Shown in pieces: positions 1-7,558 of a stretch of DNA of 64,000 nucleotides (the stretch's first letter is position 1; the number at the start of each line of letters is the position of its first letter). The notes beneath the pieces were generated by a model. It did not search any database. It worked only from the letters and a program-made list of their open reading frames with translations, and was not told where the DNA came from. This stretch comes from Rhodanobacter sp. FDAARGOS 1247 (lineage in GTDB: Bacteria; Pseudomonadota; Gammaproteobacteria; Xanthomonadales; Rhodanobacteraceae). Position numbers and translations under genes: made by a program. The stretch spans positions 3,596,001 to 3,660,000 of the forward strand of contig NZ_CP069535.1 in NCBI RefSeq assembly GCF_016889805.1. Direction: 5' to 3'.

Positions 1-1834
1 GGCCGAGCCGCTGCAGCGAGCGCACCACGCGGGCCTTCTGCAACGGCGACATCTTGGCGAACACGGTGACGCGCGCCACCAGGGTGTCCAGCGCGGCGTC
101 ATCCAGCACCTCGATCTCGCGGCCCTCGACCGAATGGGTGACGTCGAGCCCGACCTCGCGGCAGATCTTGCGTGTCACCGCCTCGTTGTCGCCGGTGATC
201 ACCTTGACCTCGACACCGTGCTGGTGGAGTGCGCGGATCGCGGTGGCGGCCGAATCCTTCGGCGGGTCGAGGAAGGCCAGGCAGCCGACCGCGACCAGGC
301 CGCTTTCGTCGGCCACGCCGTAGGGTCGCGCGTGCGCGGATTCGCGCCGCACCGCGACCACCAGCACGCGCAGGCCATCCTCGTTGAGGCGGTGGGTCAT
401 CGCCTTGATTTCGCGGCGGCGCTCGTCGGTCAGCGGCTCGGTGACATCGCCGGTTTTCGCGAACGCGCAGATCGACAGCATTTCCTCGACCGCGCCCTTG
501 CAGATCAGCACGTGCTCGCCGTCGCCGTCGGCGACCACCACCGACATGCGTCGGCGCTGGAAATCGAACGGGATTTCGTCGATCACCCGATAGCGCCGGG
601 CCGCCGACTCCAGGTCGCGATGTTCCAGCACCGCCTTGTCCATCAGGTTCTTCAGGCCGGTCTGGAAGCGGCTGTTGAGGTAGCCGTATTCCAGCGCCTC
701 GTCCGACTCCTCGCCGTCGAGGTCGAGATGGCGTTCCAGCACGATCCGGTCCAGCGTCAGTGTGCCGGTCTTGTCGGTGCACAGCACGTCCATCGCGCCG
801 AAGTTCTGGATCGCGTTGAGCCGCTTCACCACCACCTTGCGCCGCGACATCGCCAGCGCACCCTTGGACAGGTTCGCCGTGACGATCAGCGGCAGCATCT
901 CCGGAGTCAGGCCCACCGCGACGGAGAGGCCGAACAGGAAGGCCTGCAGGAAGCTGCCCTTGTCGATCCAGTTGATCGCGATCACCACCGGCACCATCAC
1001 CAGCATGAAGCGGATCAGCAGCCAGCTGACCGAGTTCACCCCGCGATCGAAGCTGGTCTGCACGCGCTGGCCCGACATGCTGTGCGCCAGCGAACCCAGG
1101 TAGGTCTGCATGCCGGTGGCCACCACCACGGCGGTGGCGGTGCCGCTGACCACGTTGGTTCCCATGTAGCAGACGCTGGCCAGGTCCAGCGGATTGCCGC
1201 CTTCGTCGGAATCGACGCGGGCAGGCGTGGGAGCGGACTTCTCCACCGGCAGCGATTCGCCGGTGAGGATCGCCTGGCTGATGAACAGGTCTTTCGCACC
1301 GAGCAGGCGCAGGTCCGCGGGCACCATGTCGCCCGCACCCAGGTGGACGATGTCGCCGGCCACCAGCTCGACCACCGGCACCTCGATCTGCTCGCTGTGG
1401 CCGTCGGAAGCGCGCCGCGTCACCGTGGCGGTGTTGCGCACCATCGCCTTCAGGCTTTCGGCGGCGCGGGTCGAACGGTATTCCTGGGTGAAGCTCAGCA
1501 GCACGCTGATGCCGACCATCACCGCAATGATCAGCGGCCCGGTGAGGTCGCCGCCGTCGGTGAACAGCTGCACGCCGGCCAGCACCAGCAGCACCACGAT
1601 GAACGGGTTCCTGAAAGCGCGCAGCAGCTGCAGCGTCCAGTGCGGCGGCTTTTCGTGCGAGACCTCGTTCGCTCCGTCGCGGTGCAGGCGCGCCTCGATC
1701 CGGCTCGCGTCGAGCCCGCCGGTCGAGGTTTCCAGCTCGGCCAGCAAGGCGCCGCTTTCGCGAAACGCGTGCGCGGCCACGACGGCGGCCTTGCCGCCCG
1801 GGCGATGGGCAGGCGTGGGAAGGATCTTGCTCAT
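1..1834 (-). CDS. mgtA: Mg2+-importing-type P-type ATPase, C-terminus missing (runs off left edge)
   Basis: Inner-membrane P-type ATPase, most like the P3B Mg2+ importers MgtA/MgtB. About 611 codons are present of a family length near 900. The ATG at 1834-1832 opens the frame, with a weak GGAAA ribosome site upstream. Visible in order: an N-terminal domain with KPPHWTLQLLRAFRNPF near residue 55, the first membrane pair, an actuator loop with the LTGESLPVEK motif, and the phosphorylation site CTDKTGTLT with Asp near residue 354. The nucleotide-binding and P domains follow, ending at VFAKMSPLQKARVV. The hinge GDGxND motif and the last membrane helices lie outside the window. Family membership is clear. 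Magnesium as the substrate is inferred from overall similarity. Regulation may act through the long leader upstream. Confidence 0.9.
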   Translation of the reverse strand, partial: MSKILPTPAHRPGGKAAVVAAHAFRESGALLAELETSTGGLDASRIEARLHRDGANEVSHEKPPHWTLQLLRAFRNPFIVVLLVLAGVQLFTDGGDLTGPLIIAVMVGISVLLSFTQEYRSTRAAESLKAMVRNTATVTRRASDGHSEQIEVPVVELVAGDIVHLGAGDMVPADLRLLGAKDLFISQAILTGESLPVEKSAPTPARVDSDEGGNPLDLASVCYMGTNVVSGTATAVVVATGMQTYLGSLAHSMSGQRVQTSFDRGVNSVSWLLIRFMLVMVPVVIAINWIDKGSFLQAFLFGLSVAVGLTPEMLPLIVTANLSKGALAMSRRKVVVKRLNAIQNFGAMDVLCTDKTGTLTLDRIVLERHLDLDGEESDEALEYGYLNSRFQTGLKNLMDKAVLEHRDLESAARRYRVIDEIPFDFQRRRMSVVVADGDGEHVLICKGAVEEMLSICAFAKTGDVTEPLTDERRREIKAMTHRLNEDGLRVLVVAVRRESAHARPYGVADESGLVAVGCLAFLDPPKDSAATAIRALHQHGVEVKVITGDNEAVTRKICREVGLDVTHSVEGREIEVLDDAALDTLVARVTVFAKMSPLQKARVVRSLQRLG

Positions 1835-2018
1835 GCTTCGTTTCCGTGGTGCGGAATGCCGATGCGGCGAAGCGCCAGCCGCGTCGGGCCAGCGTCACGT
1901 CAACCGGAGTTGCAGGGACTCGGGAGCTCTTGCGGCGGGCGGCGCACGGCGCCCGTTGGCGCCGGCTACGCCGGCCCTGGCGATGGCGGAGGCCACCCCG
2001 GATGGCGAATTCCGGCCT

Positions 2019-2252
2019 TCATCCGCGCGCGGCACCGCGGCGGTGATGACGCGAGGATTTCAGGAAGGACGCCGGTTCGCGACGAGCGCTGCCGCGGCTG
2101 TCCGGCGTTGCACAAGCCGTGTCCTCGGCGACCTGCGCTGCCAGGGGCGCGGGCACGGTCACGCTGAACTCGGGCATGGCGGCACCGCCGCGAACGGCTG
2201 ACGCACGCCGGCCTGCAAGGTGCAGGCGGAAAAAATCGTGAAGGAGCTTCAT
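2019..2252 (-). CDS. possible 77-aa small ORF in the mgtA leader
   Basis: The ATG at 2252-2250 is preceded by GAGGAG eight bases upstream, a better ribosome site than that of the ATPase itself. The product begins MKLLHDFFRLHLAGRR and becomes Arg/Ala-rich and low in complexity. I recognise no family. It lies between the 38-codon leader ORF and the ATPase start, 184 bp from the latter, in a different frame, so it is not an N-terminal extension of the ATPase. It may be a real small protein, a second leader peptide or a chance ORF. The strong Shine-Dalgarno sequence is the main argument for translation. Confidence 0.35.
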   Translation of the reverse strand: MKLLHDFFRLHLAGRRASAVRGGAAMPEFSVTVPAPLAAQVAEDTACATPDSRGSARREPASFLKSSRHHRRGAARG

Positions 2253-2303
2253 CAGCCCATCTCCTCATGACGACGCCGGGGGCGTCCTCAGGAGTGGGCC
2301 GGA

Positions 2304-2320
2304 CTTTCCCTAGCGGAAAG
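2304..2320 (-). promoter_or_regulatory. hairpin at the end of the leader ORF
   Basis: A perfect 6-bp inverted repeat, CTTTCC and GGAAAG, flanks a 5-nt loop that contains the TAG stop of the 38-codon ORF when read on the minus strand. A ribosome stalling or terminating here would melt the hairpin. That makes it a plausible element of translation-dependent control of the downstream ATPase. Confidence 0.4.
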
Positions 2321-2426
2321 CACCAGCCGACCGCAGGCGGTCGCCGCAGGCGTTCAACTTGTTGTTATGCGGCGCCGGCACCCGAAGCGAGCGGATGTCG
2401 ACGTTGCGACTAGGGTAAACGTCCAT
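2310..2426 (-). CDS. 38-codon putative leader peptide upstream of the P-type ATPase
   Basis: The ATG at 2426-2424 has AAGG just upstream. The frame runs 38 codons to TAG at 2312-2310. The peptide begins MDVYPSRNVD and contains VPAPHNNK, giving a Pro-x-Pro stretch in mid-peptide. The ORF starts about 50 nt after a predicted sigma70 promoter, and its stop codon lies in the loop of the 2304-2320 hairpin. Position and layout resemble the mgtL-type leader peptides of enteric mgtA genes, although the peptide sequence is different. A regulatory function is inferred only. Confidence 0.45.
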   Translation of the reverse strand: MDVYPSRNVDIRSLRVPAPHNNKLNACGDRLRSAGAFR

Positions 2427-2485
2427 ATGCCTTGGTTAGTCAGGACAGGAAGCCGGCCGGCGCGAGCGCGCCGGAGGGCGCGCGC

Positions 2486-2514
2486 ATTTTGGTGCGGCGC
2501 CGCGCGGGTGTCAA
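2486..2514 (-). promoter_or_regulatory. sigma70 promoter pointing toward the P-type ATPase
   Basis: On the minus strand a consensus -35 TTGACA (2514-2509) is followed, after exactly 17 bp, by CAAAAT (2491-2486). The start of transcription would be near 2479, about 645 nt upstream of the ATPase ATG. It lies just after the end of ctaB, which is on the same strand, so the ATPase is probably an independent transcript with a long leader. Confidence 0.6.
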
Positions 2515-2555
2515 TCGGAAAAATCGGTGCTTTCGCGCGAACCGGTGCGAGCCGT

Positions 2556-3458
2556 TCAGCTCACCTGGAGCACGGTCACCGCCTGCCGCACGATCGGCGC
2601 CACCAGCCAGTGGTCGGCCAGCAGGAACGCGAACAGCGCCATCAGGTAGATGATCGAGTAGTTGAACACCTTCATCGAGTACAGCTCGTCGGGCGGGTTC
2701 AACAGGCGCACCGCGTAATACAGGAAGGCGCCGCCCAGCACCGCGGCGCCGCCGAGGTAGACCAGCCCGCTCATCCCCGTCAACGCGGGCAACAGGGTCA
2801 CCAGCACCAGCAGCACGGTGTAGAACAGGATGTGCCAGCGGGTGAACACCACGCCGTGGGTCACCGGCAGCATCGGTACTTGGGCGCGCGAATAATCGTC
2901 GCGACGGAAGATCGCCAGCGCCCAGAAATGCGGCGGGGTCCACACGAAGATGATCAGGCACAGCTGCAGCGCGTACGGGTGCAGCGCGCCGGTGACCGCG
3001 GTCCAGCCCAGCACCGGCGGAATCGCGCCGGCCAGGCCGCCGATCACGATGTTCTGCGGCGAGGCCCGCTTCAGGAAGGCGGTGTAGATCACCGCATAGC
3101 CGATCAGTCCGGCGAAGGTCAGCACCGCGGTCAGCGTGTTGACCAGCAGCACCAGCACCACCATCGAGGCGATGCCCAGCAACAGCGCGAAGGCGAACAC
3201 CTGGCGCACGTTGAGATGGCCGGTGGCCAGCGGACGGTGCGCGGTGCGCACCATCAGCTTGTCGATGCGCTGGTCGATCAGCTGGTTGAACGCGGCGGCC
3301 GACGAGGACGCCAGCCAGATGCCCAGCGTGCCGAACACCAGCGCCCGCCACGGCGGCATGCCCGGCACGGCGAGGAACATGCCGATCACCGCGCAGAACA
3401 CCAGCAGGGCGACGATGCGCGGCTTGGTCAGTTGCAGATATTCGCGAAAAACGCTCAT
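2556..3458 (-). CDS. ctaB: protoheme IX farnesyltransferase (heme O synthase)
   Basis: This UbiA-family integral membrane prenyltransferase adds a farnesyl group to heme B to make heme O, the precursor of heme A for the aa3 oxidase encoded nearby. The 300-aa length is normal. The N-terminus reads [15 protein letters not shown], and the Asp-rich prenyl-diphosphate site [19 protein letters not shown] is at residues 57-75. A second conserved region, [17 protein letters not shown], is near residue 173. About nine hydrophobic helices are evident. It is the last gene of the SURF1, SCO-like, ctaA, ctaB unit and starts 2 bp after the ctaA stop codon. Confidence 0.96.
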   Translation of the reverse strand: MSVFREYLQLTKPRIVALLVFCAVIGMFLAVPGMPPWRALVFGTLGIWLASSSAAAFNQLIDQRIDKLMVRTAHRPLATGHLNVRQVFAFALLLGIASMVVLVLLVNTLTAVLTFAGLIGYAVIYTAFLKRASPQNIVIGGLAGAIPPVLGWTAVTGALHPYALQLCLIIFVWTPPHFWALAIFRRDDYSRAQVPMLPVTHGVVFTRWHILFYTVLLVLVTLLPALTGMSGLVYLGGAAVLGGAFLYYAVRLLNPPDELYSMKVFNYSIIYLMALFAFLLADHWLVAPIVRQAVTVLQVS

Positions 3459-3460
3459 CT

Positions 3461-4636
3461 TCAGTGTCGCCCCAACGACAGGAACATCGATTCGTCATGC
3501 CGCCGCTGCGTACGCGCCAGCGTGGCCAGCAGGGTGAACAGCAGCAGGGCTGCGCCACCATTGTGTGCGGTCGCCACCGGCAGCGGCAGGCCCAGGTAGA
3601 CGTTGCTGATGCCCAGCATGACCTGGACCGCCAGCGCCAGCGCGATCGCCAGGCCGGCCAGGCGCAGGCCGCGCCGCGCCGCGCCAACCGCCAGCACGCC
3701 GAGGTAGCAGAACACCACCAGCGCGCCGATCCGGTGGGCGATCTGGATCGCGCTGCGCGCGGCCATGTCCAGCACGCCGCCCTCGTAGTTCACGCCGATG
3801 CCACGCCACAGCACGAAGCCTTCGTGGAAATCGGTCGGCGGCGCCCACTGGCCGAGGCATTGCGGGAACGAGCCGGGACCGTAGCCGCAGGCCAGCGCGG
3901 CGTAGTTCGCCGAGGTCCAGCCGCCCAGCGCGATCTGGCAGAACAGCAGCACCACGCCGAGCGCCACCCAGCGGCGCAGGCCGGCATGCCGGTCGTCCGC
4001 CGCGGCCACGCCGGCAAAGCGCAACGCGGCCCAGGCCAGCAAGGCGAACGTGGCCATGCCGCCGAGCAGGTGGCCCATCACCACCACCGGCTTCAGCAGC
4101 AAGGTCACCGTCCACATGCCGAGCATGGCCTGGAAGATGATCACCGCCAGGGCCAGCACGCAGATCCTCCATGCGCCCGGACGCGGCAGCCGGGCCGCGG
4201 CGATCAGCGGCAGCGCGATCGCGCAGGCGGCCAGCAGCGATGACCACAGGTGTTCGCCGCGCATGTACAGGCCCACCCCGAGCGCCGCGAACAGCGCGCC
4301 GGCGATGACCGCCAGCAGCGCCGCGCGACGGCGCCAACTCGCCAACAGGGCCAGCAACAGCACCATCACGCCCAGGGTGCCGGCGAGGAAGCGGTGCACC
4401 TGCTCGCGCCAGGCCTTGTGCGCCTCGTACGGACGATCGGGGAAGCTGGCGTCGGCGTGGGCCACCGCCTGCGCGTGCTGCGGCCAGGTCACCTGGCCGT
4501 AGCAGGTCGGCCAGTCCGGGCAGGACAGGCCGGCGTTGGACAGCCGCACGAACGCGCCGAACATCACCAGCCCGAACGCGAACACGGTGGCGAACAGGGC
4601 CAGCCAGCGCAATGCCTTCACCGTACGCTGGGACAT
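3461..4636 (-). CDS. ctaA: heme A synthase (COX15/CtaA family)
   Basis: Integral membrane heme A synthase, which oxidises the C8 methyl of heme O to the formyl group of heme A. The 391-residue proteobacterial Cox15 type has eight predicted helices. The extracytoplasmic loop [19 protein letters not shown] near residues 30-48 carries the conserved Cys pair. His ligands are visible in [21 protein letters not shown] and [12 protein letters not shown] chose the ATG at 4636, which overlaps the stop of the preceding gene by one base (TGATG). A GTG one codon upstream (4639) is also possible. Translational coupling within the SURF1-ctaB unit is likely. Confidence 0.95.
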   Translation of the reverse strand: MSQRTVKALRWLALFATVFAFGLVMFGAFVRLSNAGLSCPDWPTCYGQVTWPQHAQAVAHADASFPDRPYEAHKAWREQVHRFLAGTLGVMVLLLALLASWRRRAALLAVIAGALFAALGVGLYMRGEHLWSSLLAACAIALPLIAAARLPRPGAWRICVLALAVIIFQAMLGMWTVTLLLKPVVVMGHLLGGMATFALLAWAALRFAGVAAADDRHAGLRRWVALGVVLLFCQIALGGWTSANYAALACGYGPGSFPQCLGQWAPPTDFHEGFVLWRGIGVNYEGGVLDMAARSAIQIAHRIGALVVFCYLGVLAVGAARRGLRLAGLAIALALAVQVMLGISNVYLGLPLPVATAHNGGAALLLFTLLATLARTQRRHDESMFLSLGRH

Positions 4637-5208
4637 CACTTGATCACCTTGAGCATGTCGCGCAGCAGGCCGGGCTCATCGAAACCTGCCGGATACAACG
4701 ACAGCGCGGTGCCGTTGGACTCGACCAGCACCGCACTGATGCTGTCCGGCGTGGACGGTACATACGCGGCCAGCTTGCCTTCGACATCGCTGCCGAAGGT
4801 CCAGTACGCCTGCATCGCGGTGCGCTGGTTCGCATCCGCCGGTGGCGCGCCGATGTAGAGCAGGCGCAGGCGCGACTGATTGCGGTTGAGCATGACCCGC
4901 GCCTTGGCGATTCCGGTCAGCGTCTCGAAGCATTGCGCCGCACAGTCCGGGCCGGCCAGCGCAACCAGGGTGAAGCGCGGCGAGCTGTCGCGCCACGCAT
5001 AGGTCTTGCCGTCAGCGAGTTGCACGCGCAACTGCTCGGCCACGAAATTGCGCTGCGGCAGGATCGCCTCGCCGTTGCCCTTGGTGCCGGGCATCCAGCC
5101 CGCCCAGCCGAGCAGGGCGGCGGCGATCATCGGTGCGGCGAAAACCAGCGCGACCAGCACCAGGAAGATTCGGCTTTTGCGCACGGCGGCGGGATCGGCA
5201 GCTTTCAT
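4636..5208 (-). CDS. SCO-like membrane-anchored thioredoxin-fold protein, no histidine
   Basis: A 190-aa protein with one N-terminal membrane anchor (residues 13-37) and a periplasmic domain. GPDCAAQC near residues 87-94 gives a CxxxC motif, as in SCO1/PrrC copper chaperones. SCO proteins also need a downstream histidine to bind copper, but this protein has no histidine at all. It lies between SURF1 and ctaA and overlaps both by 1-4 bases, so a role in cytochrome oxidase assembly is likely. It could act as a thiol-disulfide protein on the CuA site rather than deliver copper itself. Its homologue in related bacteria is usually annotated only as a hypothetical or cytochrome oxidase assembly protein. 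Confidence 0.7.
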   Translation of the reverse strand: MKAADPAAVRKSRIFLVLVALVFAAPMIAAALLGWAGWMPGTKGNGEAILPQRNFVAEQLRVQLADGKTYAWRDSSPRFTLVALAGPDCAAQCFETLTGIAKARVMLNRNQSRLRLLYIGAPPADANQRTAMQAYWTFGSDVEGKLAAYVPSTPDSISAVLVESNGTALSLYPAGFDEPGLLRDMLKVIK

Positions 5209-5969
5209 CGGACGTCATCAACCCTGCTGGAATCGGATTTGCGCGGTTTGCGCTTGCGATGCACGACCAGCAGGATCACCACCGCGGCAAGCGCAAAGGT
5301 GAACCACTGGAAGGCATAGGCCCGATGCCGCGCCGGCGGCATCGAGGAGAAATCGAGCGTGTGCACGCGCACGTAGATCGACGCGGGGTCGGCATCCAGC
5401 GCCAGCAGGTGCGGATACAGCGGCTGGCCAAGATCGCGCGCGACTTCGCTGGTGTCGAGGAAGATCGTGCTCTTCGGCCAGCCGGCCTGCTGCGCAAGCG
5501 CATTGCCGCCCATCTCGAAACCGGTCGGCGGCGGCGGCACGTACAGGCCCTGCAAGGTCACCTCGCCGGCCGGAAGCGGCGGCAACTGGGGCGTCTTGCC
5601 ATTGCCGTTGCCGGGCAGGAAGCCCAGGTCGACCAGCAGCAGGTGCGAGTCGCCGTGCAGCGCCAGCGGGACGAAGACCTCCACCCCGCCAAGCCCGTCG
5701 TGCTTGGGGTTGTCCAGCAGGTAGATGCGGTCGGCCAGGTAACGGCCGCGGACCCGCACCCGGGCGAAGCGCTCCGCCGCCGGTGTCGACGATCCCGACG
5801 CCGGCGGGAAGTCCTGCACGGGCGCCGTGGCCGCCGCGGCATACCGTCGCAGAAGGGCTTCCTTGAAGTCGGCACGATGCAGCTGCCAGAAGCCCAGACG
5901 CACGAACAGCAAGGCTCCGGCCACGGTCAGCAGCAGCGCCCACCACGACGGACGGCGAAAACCGCTCAC
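5205..5969 (-). CDS. SURF1 family cytochrome oxidase assembly protein
   Basis: SURF1/Shy1 proteins help insert heme A into subunit I of aa3 oxidases. The 254-aa protein has the family topology: an N-terminal helix (WWALLLTVAGALLFVRLGFWQLHRA, about residues 9-33), a periplasmic domain, and a C-terminal helix (AYAFQWFTFALAAVVILLV) followed by a basic tail. The GFWQLHRA and RHRAYAFQWF motifs are conserved in the family. It is the first gene of the SURF1, SCO-like, ctaA, ctaB unit, overlaps the next gene by 4 bases, and is divergent from the small gene at 6029. Confidence 0.93.
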   Translation of the reverse strand: MSGFRRPSWWALLLTVAGALLFVRLGFWQLHRADFKEALLRRYAAAATAPVQDFPPASGSSTPAAERFARVRVRGRYLADRIYLLDNPKHDGLGGVEVFVPLALHGDSHLLLVDLGFLPGNGNGKTPQLPPLPAGEVTLQGLYVPPPPTGFEMGGNALAQQAGWPKSTIFLDTSEVARDLGQPLYPHLLALDADPASIYVRVHTLDFSSMPPARHRAYAFQWFTFALAAVVILLVVHRKRKPRKSDSSRVDDVR

Positions 5970-5992
5970 GCCGGGCGCCTGCCAGCGACCGC

Positions 5993-5998
5993 TATACT
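5993..5998 (+). promoter_or_regulatory. candidate -10 box for the small membrane gene at 6029
   Basis: TATACT, a near-consensus -10, lies 31 bp upstream of the GTG start at 6029 in the short gap to the divergent SURF1 gene. No good -35 hexamer is visible at the right spacing. Confidence 0.35.
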
Positions 5999-6028
5999 GG
6001 CCATGTCGAACTGGATCGGATCAATCAC

Positions 6029-6244
6029 GTGGAAACCGTCTATAAATTTGCGCTGGTCGTGGTGCTGCTGGTGGTGATCTTCAGCCTCGGCCAGGCGCTG
6101 TTCTTCATGATGAAGGATCAGGATGACGACCGGCGCACGGTGTGGGCCCTGACCCGCCGCATCGGCCTGTCCCTGCTCCTGATCGCGATGGTGATCATCG
6201 GCTGGAAGATGGGCTGGATCCATCCCCACGACGTCGGCCAGTAA
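6029..6244 (+). CDS. small two-helix membrane protein (twin transmembrane type, DUF2909-like)
   Basis: A 71-aa protein starting at GTG. Two hydrophobic helices (VYKFALVVVLLVVIFSLGQALFFMM and IGLSLLLIAMVIIGWKMGWI) flank a charged loop, KDQDDDRRTVWALTRR. Proteins of this layout are found beside SURF1 in many proteobacterial oxidase clusters. The gene is divergent from SURF1 and convergent with ctaE, with which it shares a bidirectional terminator. A role in oxidase assembly is suggested only by location. Confidence 0.8.
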   Translation: METVYKFALVVVLLVVIFSLGQALFFMMKDQDDDRRTVWALTRRIGLSLLLIAMVIIGWKMGWIHPHDVGQ

Positions 6245-6288
6245 TTGTAGCGGTTGTGCCGCCGCCCCGCCCGCCGGGGCCGATCCAG

Positions 6289-6329
6289 CGGCAACAAAAA
6301 ACCCGCCGATGGCGGGTTTTTTGTTGCCG
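6289..6329. terminator. bidirectional rho-independent terminator
   Basis: A perfect 19-bp inverted repeat around a 3-nt loop. The GC-rich core CCCGCC/GGCGGG is bordered by A6 on the left and T6 on the right, so it can stop transcripts from either side. It serves the small gene ending at 6244 and the ctaC-D-E operon ending at 6358. Confidence 0.93.
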
Positions 6330-6357
6330 GTCGCTCCGCGAGAAGGACCTCGCCCAA

Positions 6358-7245
6358 CTACAAGATATACACGAACATGAACAGGCCGAGCCAGACCACG
6401 TCGACGAAGTGCCAGTACCAAGCCACGGCTTCGAAACCGAAGTGGTGCTCCTTGTTGAAATGACCCGCCAGCACGCGGAACCAGATCACCGCCAGCATGA
6501 TCGTGCCCAGCGTCACGTGCAGGCCGTGGAAGCCGGTCAGCATGAAGAAGGTCGAACCATAGACGCCGCTGTGCAGGGTCAGGTTGAGCTCGCGGTAGGC
6601 CTCCATGTACTCGTGGGCCTGGAAGTACAGGAAGGTCGCGCCGAGCAGGACGGTGAGGCCCAGGAACAACAGGATCTTGCCGCGGTGACCCGCGCGCAGC
6701 GCGTGGTGCGCGATCGTCACGGTGACGCTGGAGGTCAGCAGGATCAGCGTGTTCAGCAGCGGCAGGCCCCAGGCCGGCACGGTGTGGAAGGAACCACCGA
6801 TCTGTTCCGGACCGTTGCCGCCGTTGGCGCCCCACGCGGCAGCGTAATCGCTCCACAGGAACTGGTGGGTCAGCACGCCATGGCCGTTGCCGCCCAGCCA
6901 CGGCACCGAAAACATGCGGATGTAGAACAGCGCGCCGAAGAATGCGCCGAAGAACATCACCTCGGAGAAGATGAACCACATCATGCCCATGCGGAACGAG
7001 GTGTCGACCTGGTGGTTGTAGCTGCCGGCCAGCGATTCGCGGATCACCGAGCGGAACCAGCCGAAGAACATGGCCAGCACGCCGATCACGCCGACGGTCA
7101 GCACGGTCTTGCCGAAGCCAGCCTCACCGGGCGCTGCATTCAGCCAGTGCGCGGCACCGAACACGGTGAGGAACATGACCACCGCGGCCACAATCGGCCA
7201 CTGGCTCTTGGCCGGTACGAAATAAGCGTCGTGCTGCTGACCCAT
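6358..7245 (-). CDS. ctaE: cytochrome c oxidase subunit III
   Basis: Subunit III of the aa3 cytochrome c oxidase, 295 aa with seven predicted membrane helices and no cofactors. Family motifs are visible: FRMGMMWFIFSEVMFFGAFF near residue 82, LTGFHGLHVTLG near residue 237, and the C-terminal WYWHFVDVVWLGLFMFVYIL. Start ATG is at 7245. It is the last gene of the DUF2244, ctaC, ctaD, small-peptide, ctaE operon and is followed by the terminator at 6289. In related bacteria a cox11/ctaG gene usually precedes it. Here only 114 bp separate it from a 47-aa peptide gene. Confidence 0.97.
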   Translation of the reverse strand: MGQQHDAYFVPAKSQWPIVAAVVMFLTVFGAAHWLNAAPGEAGFGKTVLTVGVIGVLAMFFGWFRSVIRESLAGSYNHQVDTSFRMGMMWFIFSEVMFFGAFFGALFYIRMFSVPWLGGNGHGVLTHQFLWSDYAAAWGANGGNGPEQIGGSFHTVPAWGLPLLNTLILLTSSVTVTIAHHALRAGHRGKILLFLGLTVLLGATFLYFQAHEYMEAYRELNLTLHSGVYGSTFFMLTGFHGLHVTLGTIMLAVIWFRVLAGHFNKEHHFGFEAVAWYWHFVDVVWLGLFMFVYIL

Positions 7246-7359
7246 GGTGTAACCCCGTGGATTTCTCTTGATGGCTCTGCCCCGTCATGTCGCCCGGGGA
7301 ACTGCGTGCCGGCCGCCGCCGCGGCGAACCGGTGAAAACTTTGTGGCGATCGCGACCGA

Positions 7360-7503
7360 TTACTTCATCAACACGATCTGCACGAACGAAATCAGGAAGA
7401 AGAACGCCACGATCGCCACCAGCACCGTCACGGTGCGTCGTACGCCCCGGCGGCGGCTGTCGTCGCCATCGGCGACCGGAGACTTCATCGTTTCCTGCTT
7501 CAT
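7360..7503 (-). CDS. 47-aa single-helix membrane peptide of the oxidase operon
   Basis: An ORF from ATG 7503 to TAA 7360, preceded by AGGAACAGG. A second in-frame ATG at residue 6 has AGGA in front of it. The product has a charged head (about residues 1-24, DGDDSRRRG) and one C-terminal helix (VTVLVAIVAFFFLISFVQIV). Small one-helix proteins occur at this position, between ctaD and cox11, in many beta- and gammaproteobacterial oxidase operons and are sometimes called cytochrome oxidase small assembly proteins. That assignment rests on position and shape. Confidence 0.7.
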   Translation of the reverse strand: MKQETMKSPVADGDDSRRRGVRRTVTVLVAIVAFFFLISFVQIVLMK

Positions 7504-7558
7504 CTGCTGCCTGTTCCTGTGCGACATCCCGGCGCTGGCCAGGATGTCGCGAAAACCG

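Noticed and set aside
99-1898. 599-aa open frame on the minus strand at the left edge
   Set aside because: Wrong frame. The frame from ATG 1834 gives all P-type ATPase motifs, including CTDKTGTLT, and runs off the edge without a stop.
1835-2555. Mg2+ M-box or yybP-ykoY riboswitch before the ATPase
   Set aside because: None of the conserved core sequences of these riboswitches is visible; only a leader ORF, short hairpins and a promoter are seen in this stretch.
7360-7503. Small peptide as the truncated N-terminus of Cox11
   Set aside because: Its helix is at the C-terminus and lacks the Cox11 pattern after the anchor, and no Cox11 domain remnant follows in the 114-bp spacer. It fits better as the separate small peptide normally found here.
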